A stretch of 64,000 nt of DNA from positions 3,446,501 to 3,510,500 of the forward strand of contig NZ_CP102772.1 of NCBI RefSeq assembly GCF_026020075.1. Direction: 5' to 3'. Positions 1 through 7,612 of this stretch are shown piece after piece; positions within the stretch are counted from its first letter, which is position 1, and each line of letters starts with the position of its first letter. Source of the DNA: Bosea sp. NBC_00550. Lineage in GTDB: Bacteria; Pseudomonadota; Alphaproteobacteria; Rhizobiales; Beijerinckiaceae. The position numbers were made by a program, and so were the translations under genes. Below the pieces are notes generated by a model. That model saw only the letters and a list, made by a program, of their open reading frames with translations, was not told the DNA's origin and made no database searches.

Positions 1-1238
1 CGATCGGCGTCGGCTTCGGCGGCTTCGGCGCCTGGGCAGTGACCGCGCAGCTCGACAATGCCGCCGTCGCGACGGGAATCGTCGCGGTCGACAGCAAGCG
101 CAAGACCGTCAGCCATCTCGAGGGCGGCATTCTCAAGACCCTGCTGAAAGCCGAGGGCGAGCGGGTCGCCAGGGACGAGCCGCTGCTGCGGCTGGAGGAT
201 GCCCGCGCCCGCGCCGAGCTGCAGCAATTGCAGGCCAAGCGCATCGGCCTGGACGTCAAGCTCGCCCGGCTGCGGGCCGAGCAGACGGAGGCGAACGAGG
301 TCGCCTTTCCAGAGGACATCGAGCGGATGGTGACGCCGATCGCGCGCGAGGTGCTGCGGGCCGAGCGCGGATTGTTCAAGTCGCGCGCCCAGGTCCACAA
401 CGGCAAGGTTCACATCCAGCAGCGCGTCATCGAGCAGCACCAGGCCGAGGCCGAGGCGCTGAAGGCGCAGATCGACGCGACCAACCACCAGCGCTCGCTG
501 ATCGACGACGAGGTCCGCACGGTCGGCGAGCTCTATGAGAAGCGCTACGCCAAGCGCAGCCAGCTCGTCGAGCTGCAGACCAAGCAGAGCGAGCTTTCCG
601 GCCGGGCCGGCGAATTCGCCGCGCGCAAGGCCAAGGCCGAGCAGGCCGTGGCCGGCGCCAATCTGGAGATCCTGTCGATCAGCCTGGAACGCCAGAACGA
701 TATCGCCAAGGAGATCCAGGAAGCGCAGCTGATGCTGTCGGAAGTCACCGAGCGCATCGTCCAGGCCGAGGACGTGCTCCGCCGGCTGATCGTGACCGCG
801 CCGCAGGAAGGCATCGTCGCGAATATCCGGATGCGGACGGCCGGCAGCGTGATTGCGGCCGGCGAGGCGATCCTCGACATCGTGCCGGAGAACGAGCCCC
901 TGATCGTCGAGGCCAAGGTCGATCCGCGCGACATCGATGCGGTTCGCGTCGGCTCCGGCACGCGCGTTCGCCTGACCGCCTTCAACTCGCGCCTGCTGCC
1001 GCCGCTGCAGGCCAAGGTGACCTATGTCGCCCCCGACCAGCTCGTCGACGAGAAGACCGGCGTGCCCTATTTCGTGGTGCGCGCCGAGATCGATCCCGAG
1101 AGCCTGCGCGCCTACAAGGTCCCGCTCCATGCCGGGATGACCGCGGAGGTCATGATCGTCAACGGCGCACGCCGGGCGGTGGACTATCTGATCTCGCCCT
1201 TCACCGACAGCTTCAATCGTGCTTTCCGCGAGGACTGA
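1..1238 (+). CDS. HlyD-family type I secretion periplasmic adaptor (5' truncated)
   Basis: Membrane-fusion adaptor that links an inner-membrane ABC exporter to an outer-membrane channel for one-step protein secretion. The reading frame is open from base 3 to the window edge, and its first residues (IGVGFGGFGAWA) look like the end of the N-terminal membrane helix, so the true start lies upstream; the GTG at 39 is probably internal. Visible parts in order are a lipoyl-like half (VSHLEGGILKTL), a long helical coiled-coil hairpin over roughly residues 100-260, the second lipoyl half (TAPQEGIVANI) and a beta-barrel domain. The C-terminus ending in SPFTDSFNRAFRED is typical of PrtE/HlyD adaptors. 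An ABC exporter gene is expected just outside the window. The RTX gene 300 bp downstream is a plausible cargo. Confidence 0.93.
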   Translation, partial: IGVGFGGFGAWAVTAQLDNAAVATGIVAVDSKRKTVSHLEGGILKTLLKAEGERVARDEPLLRLEDARARAELQQLQAKRIGLDVKLARLRAEQTEANEVAFPEDIERMVTPIAREVLRAERGLFKSRAQVHNGKVHIQQRVIEQHQAEAEALKAQIDATNHQRSLIDDEVRTVGELYEKRYAKRSQLVELQTKQSELSGRAGEFAARKAKAEQAVAGANLEILSISLERQNDIAKEIQEAQLMLSEVTERIVQAEDVLRRLIVTAPQEGIVANIRMRTAGSVIAAGEAILDIVPENEPLIVEAKVDPRDIDAVRVGSGTRVRLTAFNSRLLPPLQAKVTYVAPDQLVDEKTGVPYFVVRAEIDPESLRAYKVPLHAGMTAEVMIVNGARRAVDYLISPFTDSFNRAFRED

Positions 1239-1538
1239 CCGGGCGCGGCGCGGCATCGACCGCGGCGGCATCTCGTACGCTCGACTTCATATTTCAATTT
1301 TGGAAGTATATTCACGCAATCATCGAAAGAATAATCTTTATAAAATAAAGGCTAAACTGTGCTGCATCGCAAAATCGTCACAATAAAAGCCTTGCTGCAT
1401 CGCACTCATTGAGTAATTCTTAGATCGTCGAGCGACAGCATGACTATGCGGAGCTGTCGGAACCGTTCCTGAACTTCCATTTTCGGCGGCTTCGCCGCCA
1501 AGGGGTTCGGGTTCACCAGATCGCCTAGGAGGTGCCGG
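1239..1538 (+). promoter_or_regulatory. AT-rich leader of the RTX gene with a direct repeat and a hairpin
   Basis: These 300 bases hold no credible gene. They are strikingly AT-rich at 1285-1390, unlike the neighbouring genes. The 12-base sequence TGCTGCATCGCA occurs twice, at 1360-1371 and 1393-1404, 33 bp apart start to start (about three helical turns), which would suit a regulator contacting one DNA face. A strong hairpin GGCGGC-TTC-GCCGCC lies at 1485-1499, 40 bp before the RTX start codon; it could be a mRNA leader structure or a weak terminator for the upstream secretion genes. A good Shine-Dalgarno (AGGAGG) precedes the ATG at 1539. No transcription start can be placed with confidence. 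Confidence 0.4.
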
Positions 1539-2333
1539 ATGGCGACGATCGAAGGAAGTGCATTCGACGACTTTTTGATTGGAAGTCGATTCAGCGACGT
1601 GATCCTCGCCGGAGCGGGTGATGACATCGTCAAGGGCGGGGATCAGGTCGATTCGCTCTTCGGCGAAGAGGGCAACGATCTGCTCTACGGCGACGGCGGC
1701 AACGATGCCCTGTTCGGCGGCGAGGGTGACGATATCCTCTTCGGCGGGCTCGGCGACGATGTCCTGTCGGGCGACGCAGGGAACGATTCCCTGTTCGGCG
1801 GAGAGGGCAACGACGTGCTCACCGGCGGCGCCGGTGACGACATCCTGCGCGGTAACGCCGGCGACGACGTCCTGATCGGCGGCGAAGGCGACGACATCCT
1901 GCAGGGCGGTCCGGGTGACGACATCCTGCAGGGCGGCATCGGCAACGATGTCCTCCAGGGCGGCGATGGCGCCGACGTCCTCTACGGCGGTGCCGGCGAC
2001 GACATCCTGCAGGGCGGCGCGGGCGACGACCTGCTGTTCGGCGGTGCCGGCAACGATACGCTGCATGGCGGCGCCGGAAGCGACGTCTTCGTCTTCGCCG
2101 GCGGCGGCGGCAACGACGTCGTCCTCGATTTCGAGGCCGGCTCGGACATCCTGCAGATCGCGTCCGACATCAACGGCACCGGTGTGGCCTCTGCCGAGGA
2201 CGTGGCTGCGCGTGCGACCTCGGTCGGCGGCAACACCGTCATCGACCTCGGCCATGGCGACACCCTGACGCTCGTCGGCGTGTCGGCCGAAGACGTCCAG
2301 GCCGATCCGAACTCGTACTTCTCAGTCGCCTGA
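1539..2333 (+). CDS. RTX (calcium-binding repeat) secreted protein
   Basis: A 264-residue protein made almost entirely of glycine-aspartate nonapeptides of the form GGxGxDxLx. I count about 18 consecutive copies from residue 24 to about 188, the pattern that folds into a calcium-binding parallel beta-roll after export. The remaining 75 residues resemble the serralysin-type C-terminal domain (DVVLDFEAGSDILQIA, then VIDLGHGDTLTLVGV) that carries the uncleaved type I secretion signal. There is no catalytic domain and no N-terminal signal peptide, so the protein is likely structural: an adhesin, matrix component or surface layer. The ATG follows a strong AGGAGG. The preceding HlyD adaptor suggests local secretion. 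The repeats give the DNA a 27-bp periodicity and create spurious open frames on other strands. Confidence 0.9.
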   Translation: MATIEGSAFDDFLIGSRFSDVILAGAGDDIVKGGDQVDSLFGEEGNDLLYGDGGNDALFGGEGDDILFGGLGDDVLSGDAGNDSLFGGEGNDVLTGGAGDDILRGNAGDDVLIGGEGDDILQGGPGDDILQGGIGNDVLQGGDGADVLYGGAGDDILQGGAGDDLLFGGAGNDTLHGGAGSDVFVFAGGGGNDVVLDFEAGSDILQIASDINGTGVASAEDVAARATSVGGNTVIDLGHGDTLTLVGVSAEDVQADPNSYFSVA

Positions 2334-2350
2334 TCGATCCAGAGTTCCGT

Positions 2351-2376
2351 CCGCCCGGCTGGAAACGGCCGGGCGG
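2351..2376 (+). terminator. GC-rich hairpin after the RTX gene
   Basis: A 9-bp stem (CCGCCCGGC / GCCGGGCGG) with an 8-base loop starts 17 bases past the RTX stop codon. It is placed where a terminator would be expected, separating the RTX gene from the glycan operon, but there is no following T run, so intrinsic termination is only probable. Confidence 0.5.
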
Positions 2377-2483
2377 GCAGAATCCGTGCCCGATCTCCGT
2401 TCTGCAGCAACGCTCCCCGGGAAAGTGGCCTCCGCTTTCGCGAGGTGCGCCCCCAGGACCCTCCGTGCCGCAGGGATGCCTCC

Positions 2484-4775
2484 ATGCTTTCACTTGCGCC
2501 CGTCACCATGGCCGTGACTGCCCCGACCCAGCTTGAGCTCCACCGCCTCGGCGGCTCGGTCTTCCTGCTCTGCTGGACGCTGGAGGCCTCGCCCTTCGGC
2601 AAGCCGTCGATTGCGCTGACGGGAGGCGGCCGTCGTCTTGCGGCGGCATCGGTCTCGCTGGGATTGCGCGATGGCCGCGAACGGCTCGCGATCGCCTTCC
2701 GCTCGTCGGGCCATGACAACATCGTCGCGACCCTGTCCGACCACGGCCCGCAGGGCGATGTCACAGCAGCATTCGACCCGGCGCTCGTCCATGGGCTGGT
2801 CGATCCCCGCGAACTTCTGAAGGAGCTCGCGCCGCAGGCTCGGCTGACATTGGCCAATGCACTCGTGCGGGCTTGGCCGCCTCTGTTCGGCCTCTCCGCC
2901 ATTCCGAATTACCTGTCCTTTCTGCGCCAGCTTCTGCTGACCCTGTTTCCGAAGCCCGCCGCGATGCAGCCGACCGCGGCGCTCGTCGAGGGCCGGTGGC
3001 TGTTCGAGACCATCGTCCCGGCCGATTTCGGCGAATTGCGCACGGCCTCGCGCCTCGACGGCGCCGGCCTCGCCCGCCTCGACCTCGGCTCACGCCTCGG
3101 CACGCCCGATCGCAGCGGCAAGCGCGAGCTTCACCTCGTGCTGGAAGAGCCGCCCATTCGCGGCGGCGGATTGCTGATCCTCCAGGGCGAACGCTCTCTC
3201 GTCGTCCGCGCTCTCCCTGGGCGGCAGGCGGCGCCGTCGCTCGGCCGCTGGTGGGCCGGCAAGGCGGCGAGCCGCGACGGCCTGCGCAACTGGGTGGTCG
3301 AGCAGCTCGCGGGTTTGTCCGAGCAGGGCCGGCTGCTGGCCGTCGAGATGCAGCGCCGGGTTCCGCTCGCCGTCCAGCATGTCCGCCGGAACGACGATCT
3401 CCCGGCCGCCGAGCTCGATCTGGCGGTCTGCAACGGCGCCGGCCTGCTGATCGGCGGCTGGCTGCGCGATCCCGACGATCTGCTCGAGGAGGTGCTGCTG
3501 CATCGCGGCGCCGGCGAGCCGATCGCCATGCTCTCGCGCCTGCAACGCTTTCCGGTGCGCTTGCCAACGGGCGCGGAAGGCGAGACGCGCGCCGCCACGG
3601 GCTTCGCCGCCTTCGCCTCGGACTATGCCGCCGGCGCGCCGGTGCTGCAGCCGCGCTGCGAGATCAAGCTGAAATCCGGCACGACGCTGACGCTGCGCCC
3701 GCCGGTGCAGCCGGCCGACGCGACGACGATCCGCGCCAAGGCGCTGTCGGCGATCCCGCCGCAATACCTGACATCCGCGATGCTGGAGGCGACGCTCGCC
3801 CCGATCCTCGCCGCCTGCCAGGACGAGTTGCGGGAAAACCGGCCGGAGCCTGTGGTCAAGGATTACGGGCGGGCGACGGCAAGGCCGAAGGCCTCGGTCG
3901 TGATCCCGCTCTACCGCGTTTACGATTTCCTGCGCGTGCAGGTCTCCGCCTTCGCCGGCGATCCCTGGTTCGTCGAGAATGCCGAGCTGATCTACGTGCT
4001 CGATTCACCCGAGCACGAGGCGGAGGTCGCCCATCTCCTCGGCGGGCTGTTCCTCGCCTACGGCCTGCCGATGCGGCTCGTGGTGATGGGGCGCAACGGC
4101 GGCTTCTCGGCAGCCTGCAATGCCGGCGCCCGGCAGGGCCGCGGCGAGGCGCTCGCCTTGGTCAATTCCGATGTGATCCCCGCCGAAAACGGCTGGCTGC
4201 CGGCCCTGATCGAGAAACTCGACCGGCGCGGCCGGGTCGGCGCCGTCGGGCCCAAGCTGCTCTATGACGACGGCTCGCTGCAGCACGCCGGGCTTTACTT
4301 CAAGCGCGACAGTAAAGGCACCTGGCTCAACCACCATTACTTCAAGGGCATGCCGGGCGGCTATGCGCCGGCCAATGTCGAGCGCCCGGTGCCTGGCGTC
4401 ACCGGCGCCTGCATCGTCATCTCGCAGGCGCTGTTCACCGAGCTCGGCGGTTTCGACGAGAGCTATGTGATCGGCGACTACGAGGACAGCGATCTCTGCC
4501 TCAAGGTCCGCCGCGCCGGCTTCGGCATCGTCTATGCGCCCGGTGTCGCGCTCTATCATCTCGAGCGGCAGTCCATCGCCCGCAGCGTCGACTACACGCG
4601 CGGCGCTGCCTCCCAGCACAATGCCTGGCTGCAAACGCGGCGCTGGGACGCGCAGATCGATGCGCTGATGCAGGCCTTCGAGACCTCGGCGGCGGAGCCC
4701 GCGCTCCACGAGCCGGCTCCGAGCGAGCCGAATCTCGCCCCCCGCTTCACCTTCAGGAGAGCGACCGCGGCATGA
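2484..4775 (+). CDS. Large family-2 glycosyltransferase
   Basis: A 763-residue protein. The C-terminal half (about residues 465-720) is a GT-A fold family-2 glycosyltransferase: SVVIPLYRVYDFL at the start, a nucleotide-binding Asp in YVLDSPE, GRNGGFSAACNAG, the metal-binding NSDVIP near residue 560, GFDESY and the catalytic acidic patch EDSDLCLK. It should transfer a sugar from a nucleotide donor to a glycan at the cytoplasmic face. The N-terminal 310 residues are unrecognised and are followed by a GLLIGGWLRDP motif near residue 313 that recurs in the protein encoded at 7613-9799. ATG at 2484 is chosen; GTG at 2445 and ATG at 2508 are alternatives. The stop overlaps the next start by 4 bp, so it heads the glycan operon. 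Confidence 0.88.
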   Translation: MLSLAPVTMAVTAPTQLELHRLGGSVFLLCWTLEASPFGKPSIALTGGGRRLAAASVSLGLRDGRERLAIAFRSSGHDNIVATLSDHGPQGDVTAAFDPALVHGLVDPRELLKELAPQARLTLANALVRAWPPLFGLSAIPNYLSFLRQLLLTLFPKPAAMQPTAALVEGRWLFETIVPADFGELRTASRLDGAGLARLDLGSRLGTPDRSGKRELHLVLEEPPIRGGGLLILQGERSLVVRALPGRQAAPSLGRWWAGKAASRDGLRNWVVEQLAGLSEQGRLLAVEMQRRVPLAVQHVRRNDDLPAAELDLAVCNGAGLLIGGWLRDPDDLLEEVLLHRGAGEPIAMLSRLQRFPVRLPTGAEGETRAATGFAAFASDYAAGAPVLQPRCEIKLKSGTTLTLRPPVQPADATTIRAKALSAIPPQYLTSAMLEATLAPILAACQDELRENRPEPVVKDYGRATARPKASVVIPLYRVYDFLRVQVSAFAGDPWFVENAELIYVLDSPEHEAEVAHLLGGLFLAYGLPMRLVVMGRNGGFSAACNAGARQGRGEALALVNSDVIPAENGWLPALIEKLDRRGRVGAVGPKLLYDDGSLQHAGLYFKRDSKGTWLNHHYFKGMPGGYAPANVERPVPGVTGACIVISQALFTELGGFDESYVIGDYEDSDLCLKVRRAGFGIVYAPGVALYHLERQSIARSVDYTRGAASQHNAWLQTRRWDAQIDALMQAFETSAAEPALHEPAPSEPNLAPRFTFRRATAA

Positions 4776-5602
4776 CGGCAATGACGGCCTTGAGACAGAT
4801 CGCGCCCGAGCCGGCGCCCGCGAGCGGCCCTGCGGGGCCGGAACTCGACTGGCTGCTGGCCTCGCTGCAGACCAACCGCTTCATGCCGCACCCGCCGCCG
4901 GATTCGATCTTCGTCGGCGATGGCGACTATCGCGCCATCGGCGCCGAATTCCTCGGCCATTTCATCCGCATCGGCCGTTTGCAGCCGCACGAGCGGGTCT
5001 TCGACATCGGCTGCGGCATCGGCCGCATGGCCGTGCCGCTGACGCAATATCTCGACCCCGCACGGGGCAGCTATGACGGCGTCGACCCGGTGATGGAAGG
5101 CATTCTCTGGTGCGCCCAGACGATCACGCCGGCCTATCCGCGCTTCCGCTTCCAGCGCCTCGACATCGCCCATCCCCTCTACAACCCGCAGGGCTCGCTG
5201 CCGGGCATCGAGGTCCGTTTCGGCTTCGCCAACGGCAGCTTCGATTTCATCACGATGATCTCGGTCGCCACGCATCTGCCGCCCGACGAACTCGTGGTCT
5301 ATCTGCAGGAGGCCGCGCGCCTGCTGGCGCCGGGCGGGCGCCTCTTCCTGACCGCCTTCGCCATCGATGGCAGCACCGGGCTGGAACGCCTGTCGTTCAA
5401 GCGCTGGCAGGACGGGCCGGGCTGGTACGCCATCGACGAGGCGCCGCTTGCCGCTGCCGGCATCGATACGGCCTTCCTGCTGGAGCAGGCGGCGCAGGCC
5501 GGGCTCACCGTCGAGAACCTGCGGCCGGGCCATTGGCGCGGCATCAGCGCGGCGCATTACCAGGACGTGCTGATCGCGACGAAACCGGGGGGCGGCCGAT
5601 GA
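4772..5602 (+). CDS. SAM-dependent methyltransferase (class I)
   Basis: A 276-residue soluble protein with a Rossmann methyltransferase core. Motif I is FDIGCGIGRM near residue 80, followed by an acidic strand (YDGVDPVMEG), a motif IV-like segment (SFDFITMISVATHLP) and a motif V/VI region (EAARLLAPGGRLFLTAF). Its place between two glycosyltransferase genes, with 4-bp ATGA overlaps at both ends, argues that it methylates a sugar or a lipid-linked glycan; the acceptor cannot be read from sequence. ATG at 4781 is an alternative start, but the one at 4772 gives the usual translational coupling. Confidence 0.85.
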   Translation: MTAMTALRQIAPEPAPASGPAGPELDWLLASLQTNRFMPHPPPDSIFVGDGDYRAIGAEFLGHFIRIGRLQPHERVFDIGCGIGRMAVPLTQYLDPARGSYDGVDPVMEGILWCAQTITPAYPRFRFQRLDIAHPLYNPQGSLPGIEVRFGFANGSFDFITMISVATHLPPDELVVYLQEAARLLAPGGRLFLTAFAIDGSTGLERLSFKRWQDGPGWYAIDEAPLAAAGIDTAFLLEQAAQAGLTVENLRPGHWRGISAAHYQDVLIATKPGGGR

Positions 5603-6846
5603 CCCGCCGCATCCTCGTCGTCGCGCACAACCACCCCGAGCTGCATCCCGGCGGGACAGAGATCTTCGCGCATGACCTGGCGGGCGCCTATCGCGAGCAG
5701 GGCTGCGAGGTGCTCTTTCTCGGCGCCACCAATGCGATCCACCGCCAGCCCCATCCCGGCACCGCGCTGCAATCCGTCGGCGAGGATGTCGTGCTCTGGA
5801 GCGGGCATTTCGACCGCTTCCACCTGAGTCAGATCGACCATTACGGCACGCTGCAGGACCTCGGAACGTTGCTGAACGAGTTCCGGCCGGACGTAATCCA
5901 TGTCCATCATCTCGTGCTGATCGGGGCGGAGTTCCTGACGCTGGCGCGCCGGCTGCTGCCGGAGGCGGCGATCGTGATGACGCTGCACGACTATTATTCG
6001 ATCTGCCACCATGACGGGCTGATGGTGCGGCCCGGCGACCGGCAGCGCTGCTCGGGCGCCTCCCCCGCCGGCTGCCATGGCTGCTTTCCCGAGATCGGCT
6101 CCGACCGCTTCCTGCTGCGCGAGCGCTTCATCAAGACGCATCTCGCCGCGGTCGACCGCTTCGTCGCTCCCAGCCGCTTCCTGCGCCAGCGCTACGCCGA
6201 CTGGGGCCTGCCGGCCGAGAAGATCGAGGTCATCGCCAATGCGCGCCCGGCCCAGGAGCCGGCTCCGCATCGGGACGGCGCGGAACGGCGCGTCAGCTTC
6301 GGCTATTTCGGCAATCTCAACCCCTGGAAGGGCGTGCTGCCGCTGCTGCAGGCGGCGCGGCTGCTGCGCGCAGCCGGGGACAAGGATTTCTCGCTGCGCA
6401 TCCATGGCGGTGCACCGTTCCAGAGCGAAGCCTTCACCACGGCGCTCGACGCCGCCCTCGCTACGACCGAAGGCGTCGTCACCCATTGCGGCCCCTATCG
6501 CCGCCAAGAGGTGCCGGCGCTGATGGCCGAGGTCGACTGGGTGGTGATGCCCTCGATCTGGTGGGAGAACGCGCCGCTCGTCATCCAGGAGGCGTTCCAG
6601 CATCGCCGGCCGCTGATCGTCAGCAATATCGGCGGCATGGCCGAGATGGTGCGCGACGAGATCGACGGGCTCCATGTCCGGCCGGGCGACCCGGCCGCGC
6701 TTGCCCGCGCGATGCGCCGGGCGATGGACGAGGACGGTCTCTGGCAGCGCCTCGTCGACGGCATCGCCGCGCAGCCTTCGCTCGCCGAATGCGCCGGCCG
6801 CCATCTCGCCCTCTTCGATAGCCTCAAGCTTGCGGAGGCCGCATGA
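5599..6846 (+). CDS. Family-4 glycosyltransferase (GT-B), first copy
   Basis: A 415-residue GT-B retaining glycosyltransferase. The N-terminal domain opens with ILVVAHNHPELHPGGTEIF (glycine-rich acceptor loop) and contains HVHHLVLIG. The C-terminal domain has FGYFGNLNPWKG and the E-x7-E signature in ENAPLVIQE, followed by SNIGGMAEMV. Between them is an unusual Cys/His-rich insertion (SICHHDG, then RCSGASPAGCHGCF). The protein closely resembles the gene product at 9802-11106, so the two arose by duplication. The frame is open far upstream in methyltransferase sequence, but the ATG at 5599 overlaps the methyltransferase stop by 4 bp and begins exactly at the conserved core. Confidence 0.9.
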   Translation: MTRRILVVAHNHPELHPGGTEIFAHDLAGAYREQGCEVLFLGATNAIHRQPHPGTALQSVGEDVVLWSGHFDRFHLSQIDHYGTLQDLGTLLNEFRPDVIHVHHLVLIGAEFLTLARRLLPEAAIVMTLHDYYSICHHDGLMVRPGDRQRCSGASPAGCHGCFPEIGSDRFLLRERFIKTHLAAVDRFVAPSRFLRQRYADWGLPAEKIEVIANARPAQEPAPHRDGAERRVSFGYFGNLNPWKGVLPLLQAARLLRAAGDKDFSLRIHGGAPFQSEAFTTALDAALATTEGVVTHCGPYRRQEVPALMAEVDWVVMPSIWWENAPLVIQEAFQHRRPLIVSNIGGMAEMVRDEIDGLHVRPGDPAALARAMRRAMDEDGLWQRLVDGIAAQPSLAECAGRHLALFDSLKLAEAA

Positions 6847-7610
6847 CCACAGCGCCCCAACAGGACAACGAAATCCGCCTGCCGCGCGTTGATTCGCCGG
6901 CCATCAACCCGGCGCGGCTGAACGGACGGGTCGACGCCCTCGACGGCAACCGCCTGCATGGCTGGATCTGGGACGAAACCCGCCCGGACCAGCCGATGAC
7001 GGTGAAGCTCTATTGCGACGGCAAGCTCGCCCGCGAGATCAAGGCCGACCAGAGCCGCATCGATTTGCGCCGCAACGGCATCGGCGACGGCAAGCACGCC
7101 TTCTCGATGGAGCTCGACGACGCGCTGGTCGCGGCGCGCGCGCGCCTTACGGTCATCGGCGTCTCGCCGACGACCGGGACCCAGTTGGAGCTGCGTCTGC
7201 CGGCAGCGGACGAGCTGGCGGCGGAGGCGGCGATCGCCGTGCCGCTCGCGCGCTTCTTCGACAAGGTCGAGGTACTGATCGCGCTGAACCGGCGCGGGCA
7301 GCTCGCCCAGAAGGATCTGAGCGAGAAGCTCGATCGCATCGCCGCGCGTCTCGAAGAGAGCCACGCGCTTGCCGAGGCCGCCAAGATGGATGCCGAGACG
7401 CAGAGCGAGATCGCGCGGCGCCTCGGCGAGCTCGACGTCTTCCAGCTCCGCTTCGACGGCACGCTCCGCGCCTTCGACGAACGCCTGACCGCCATTCGCA
7501 AGGAGGCCCGCGCGCCGCTGCGGCAGGTCACCGTGATCCTCGGCTTCCTGTCGGGGCTCGCCGCCGTGATGTCCTTCGTCACGCTCGCCGTCACGATCTG
7601 GGGAGGCTGA
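6843..7610 (+). CDS. Unknown protein: glycosyltransferase-associated domain plus C-terminal membrane anchor
   Basis: A 255-residue protein in three parts. Residues about 25-110 form a beta-rich module (LNGRVDALDGNRLHGWIWDE, then IDLRRNGIGDGKHAFSMEL) of a kind I recognise as a domain attached to bacterial glycosyltransferases, here free-standing. Residues about 130-225 are strongly helical and charged, probably a coiled coil. Residues about 230-253 form one hydrophobic helix (VILGFLSGLAAVMSFVTLAV) ending two residues from the C-terminus, so the protein is probably tail-anchored with its bulk in the cytoplasm. No catalytic motif is seen. It is coupled by a 4-bp overlap to the upstream GT4 and by a 2-bp gap to the degenerate GT2, so a scaffold holding the enzymes at the membrane is a reasonable inference. 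Confidence 0.7.
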   Translation: MTTAPQQDNEIRLPRVDSPAINPARLNGRVDALDGNRLHGWIWDETRPDQPMTVKLYCDGKLAREIKADQSRIDLRRNGIGDGKHAFSMELDDALVAARARLTVIGVSPTTGTQLELRLPAADELAAEAAIAVPLARFFDKVEVLIALNRRGQLAQKDLSEKLDRIAARLEESHALAEAAKMDAETQSEIARRLGELDVFQLRFDGTLRAFDERLTAIRKEARAPLRQVTVILGFLSGLAAVMSFVTLAVTIWGG

Positions 7611-7612
7611 CG

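Noticed and set aside
1610..2100. 27-bp periodic DNA taken for a CRISPR or minisatellite array
   Set aside because: The period is nine codons in frame and encodes RTX repeats; there are no unique spacers.
1338..2255. Minus-strand frame with regular V-A-repeats opposite the RTX gene
   Set aside because: The repetition is just the complement of the RTX nonapeptide repeats, with no ribosome site.
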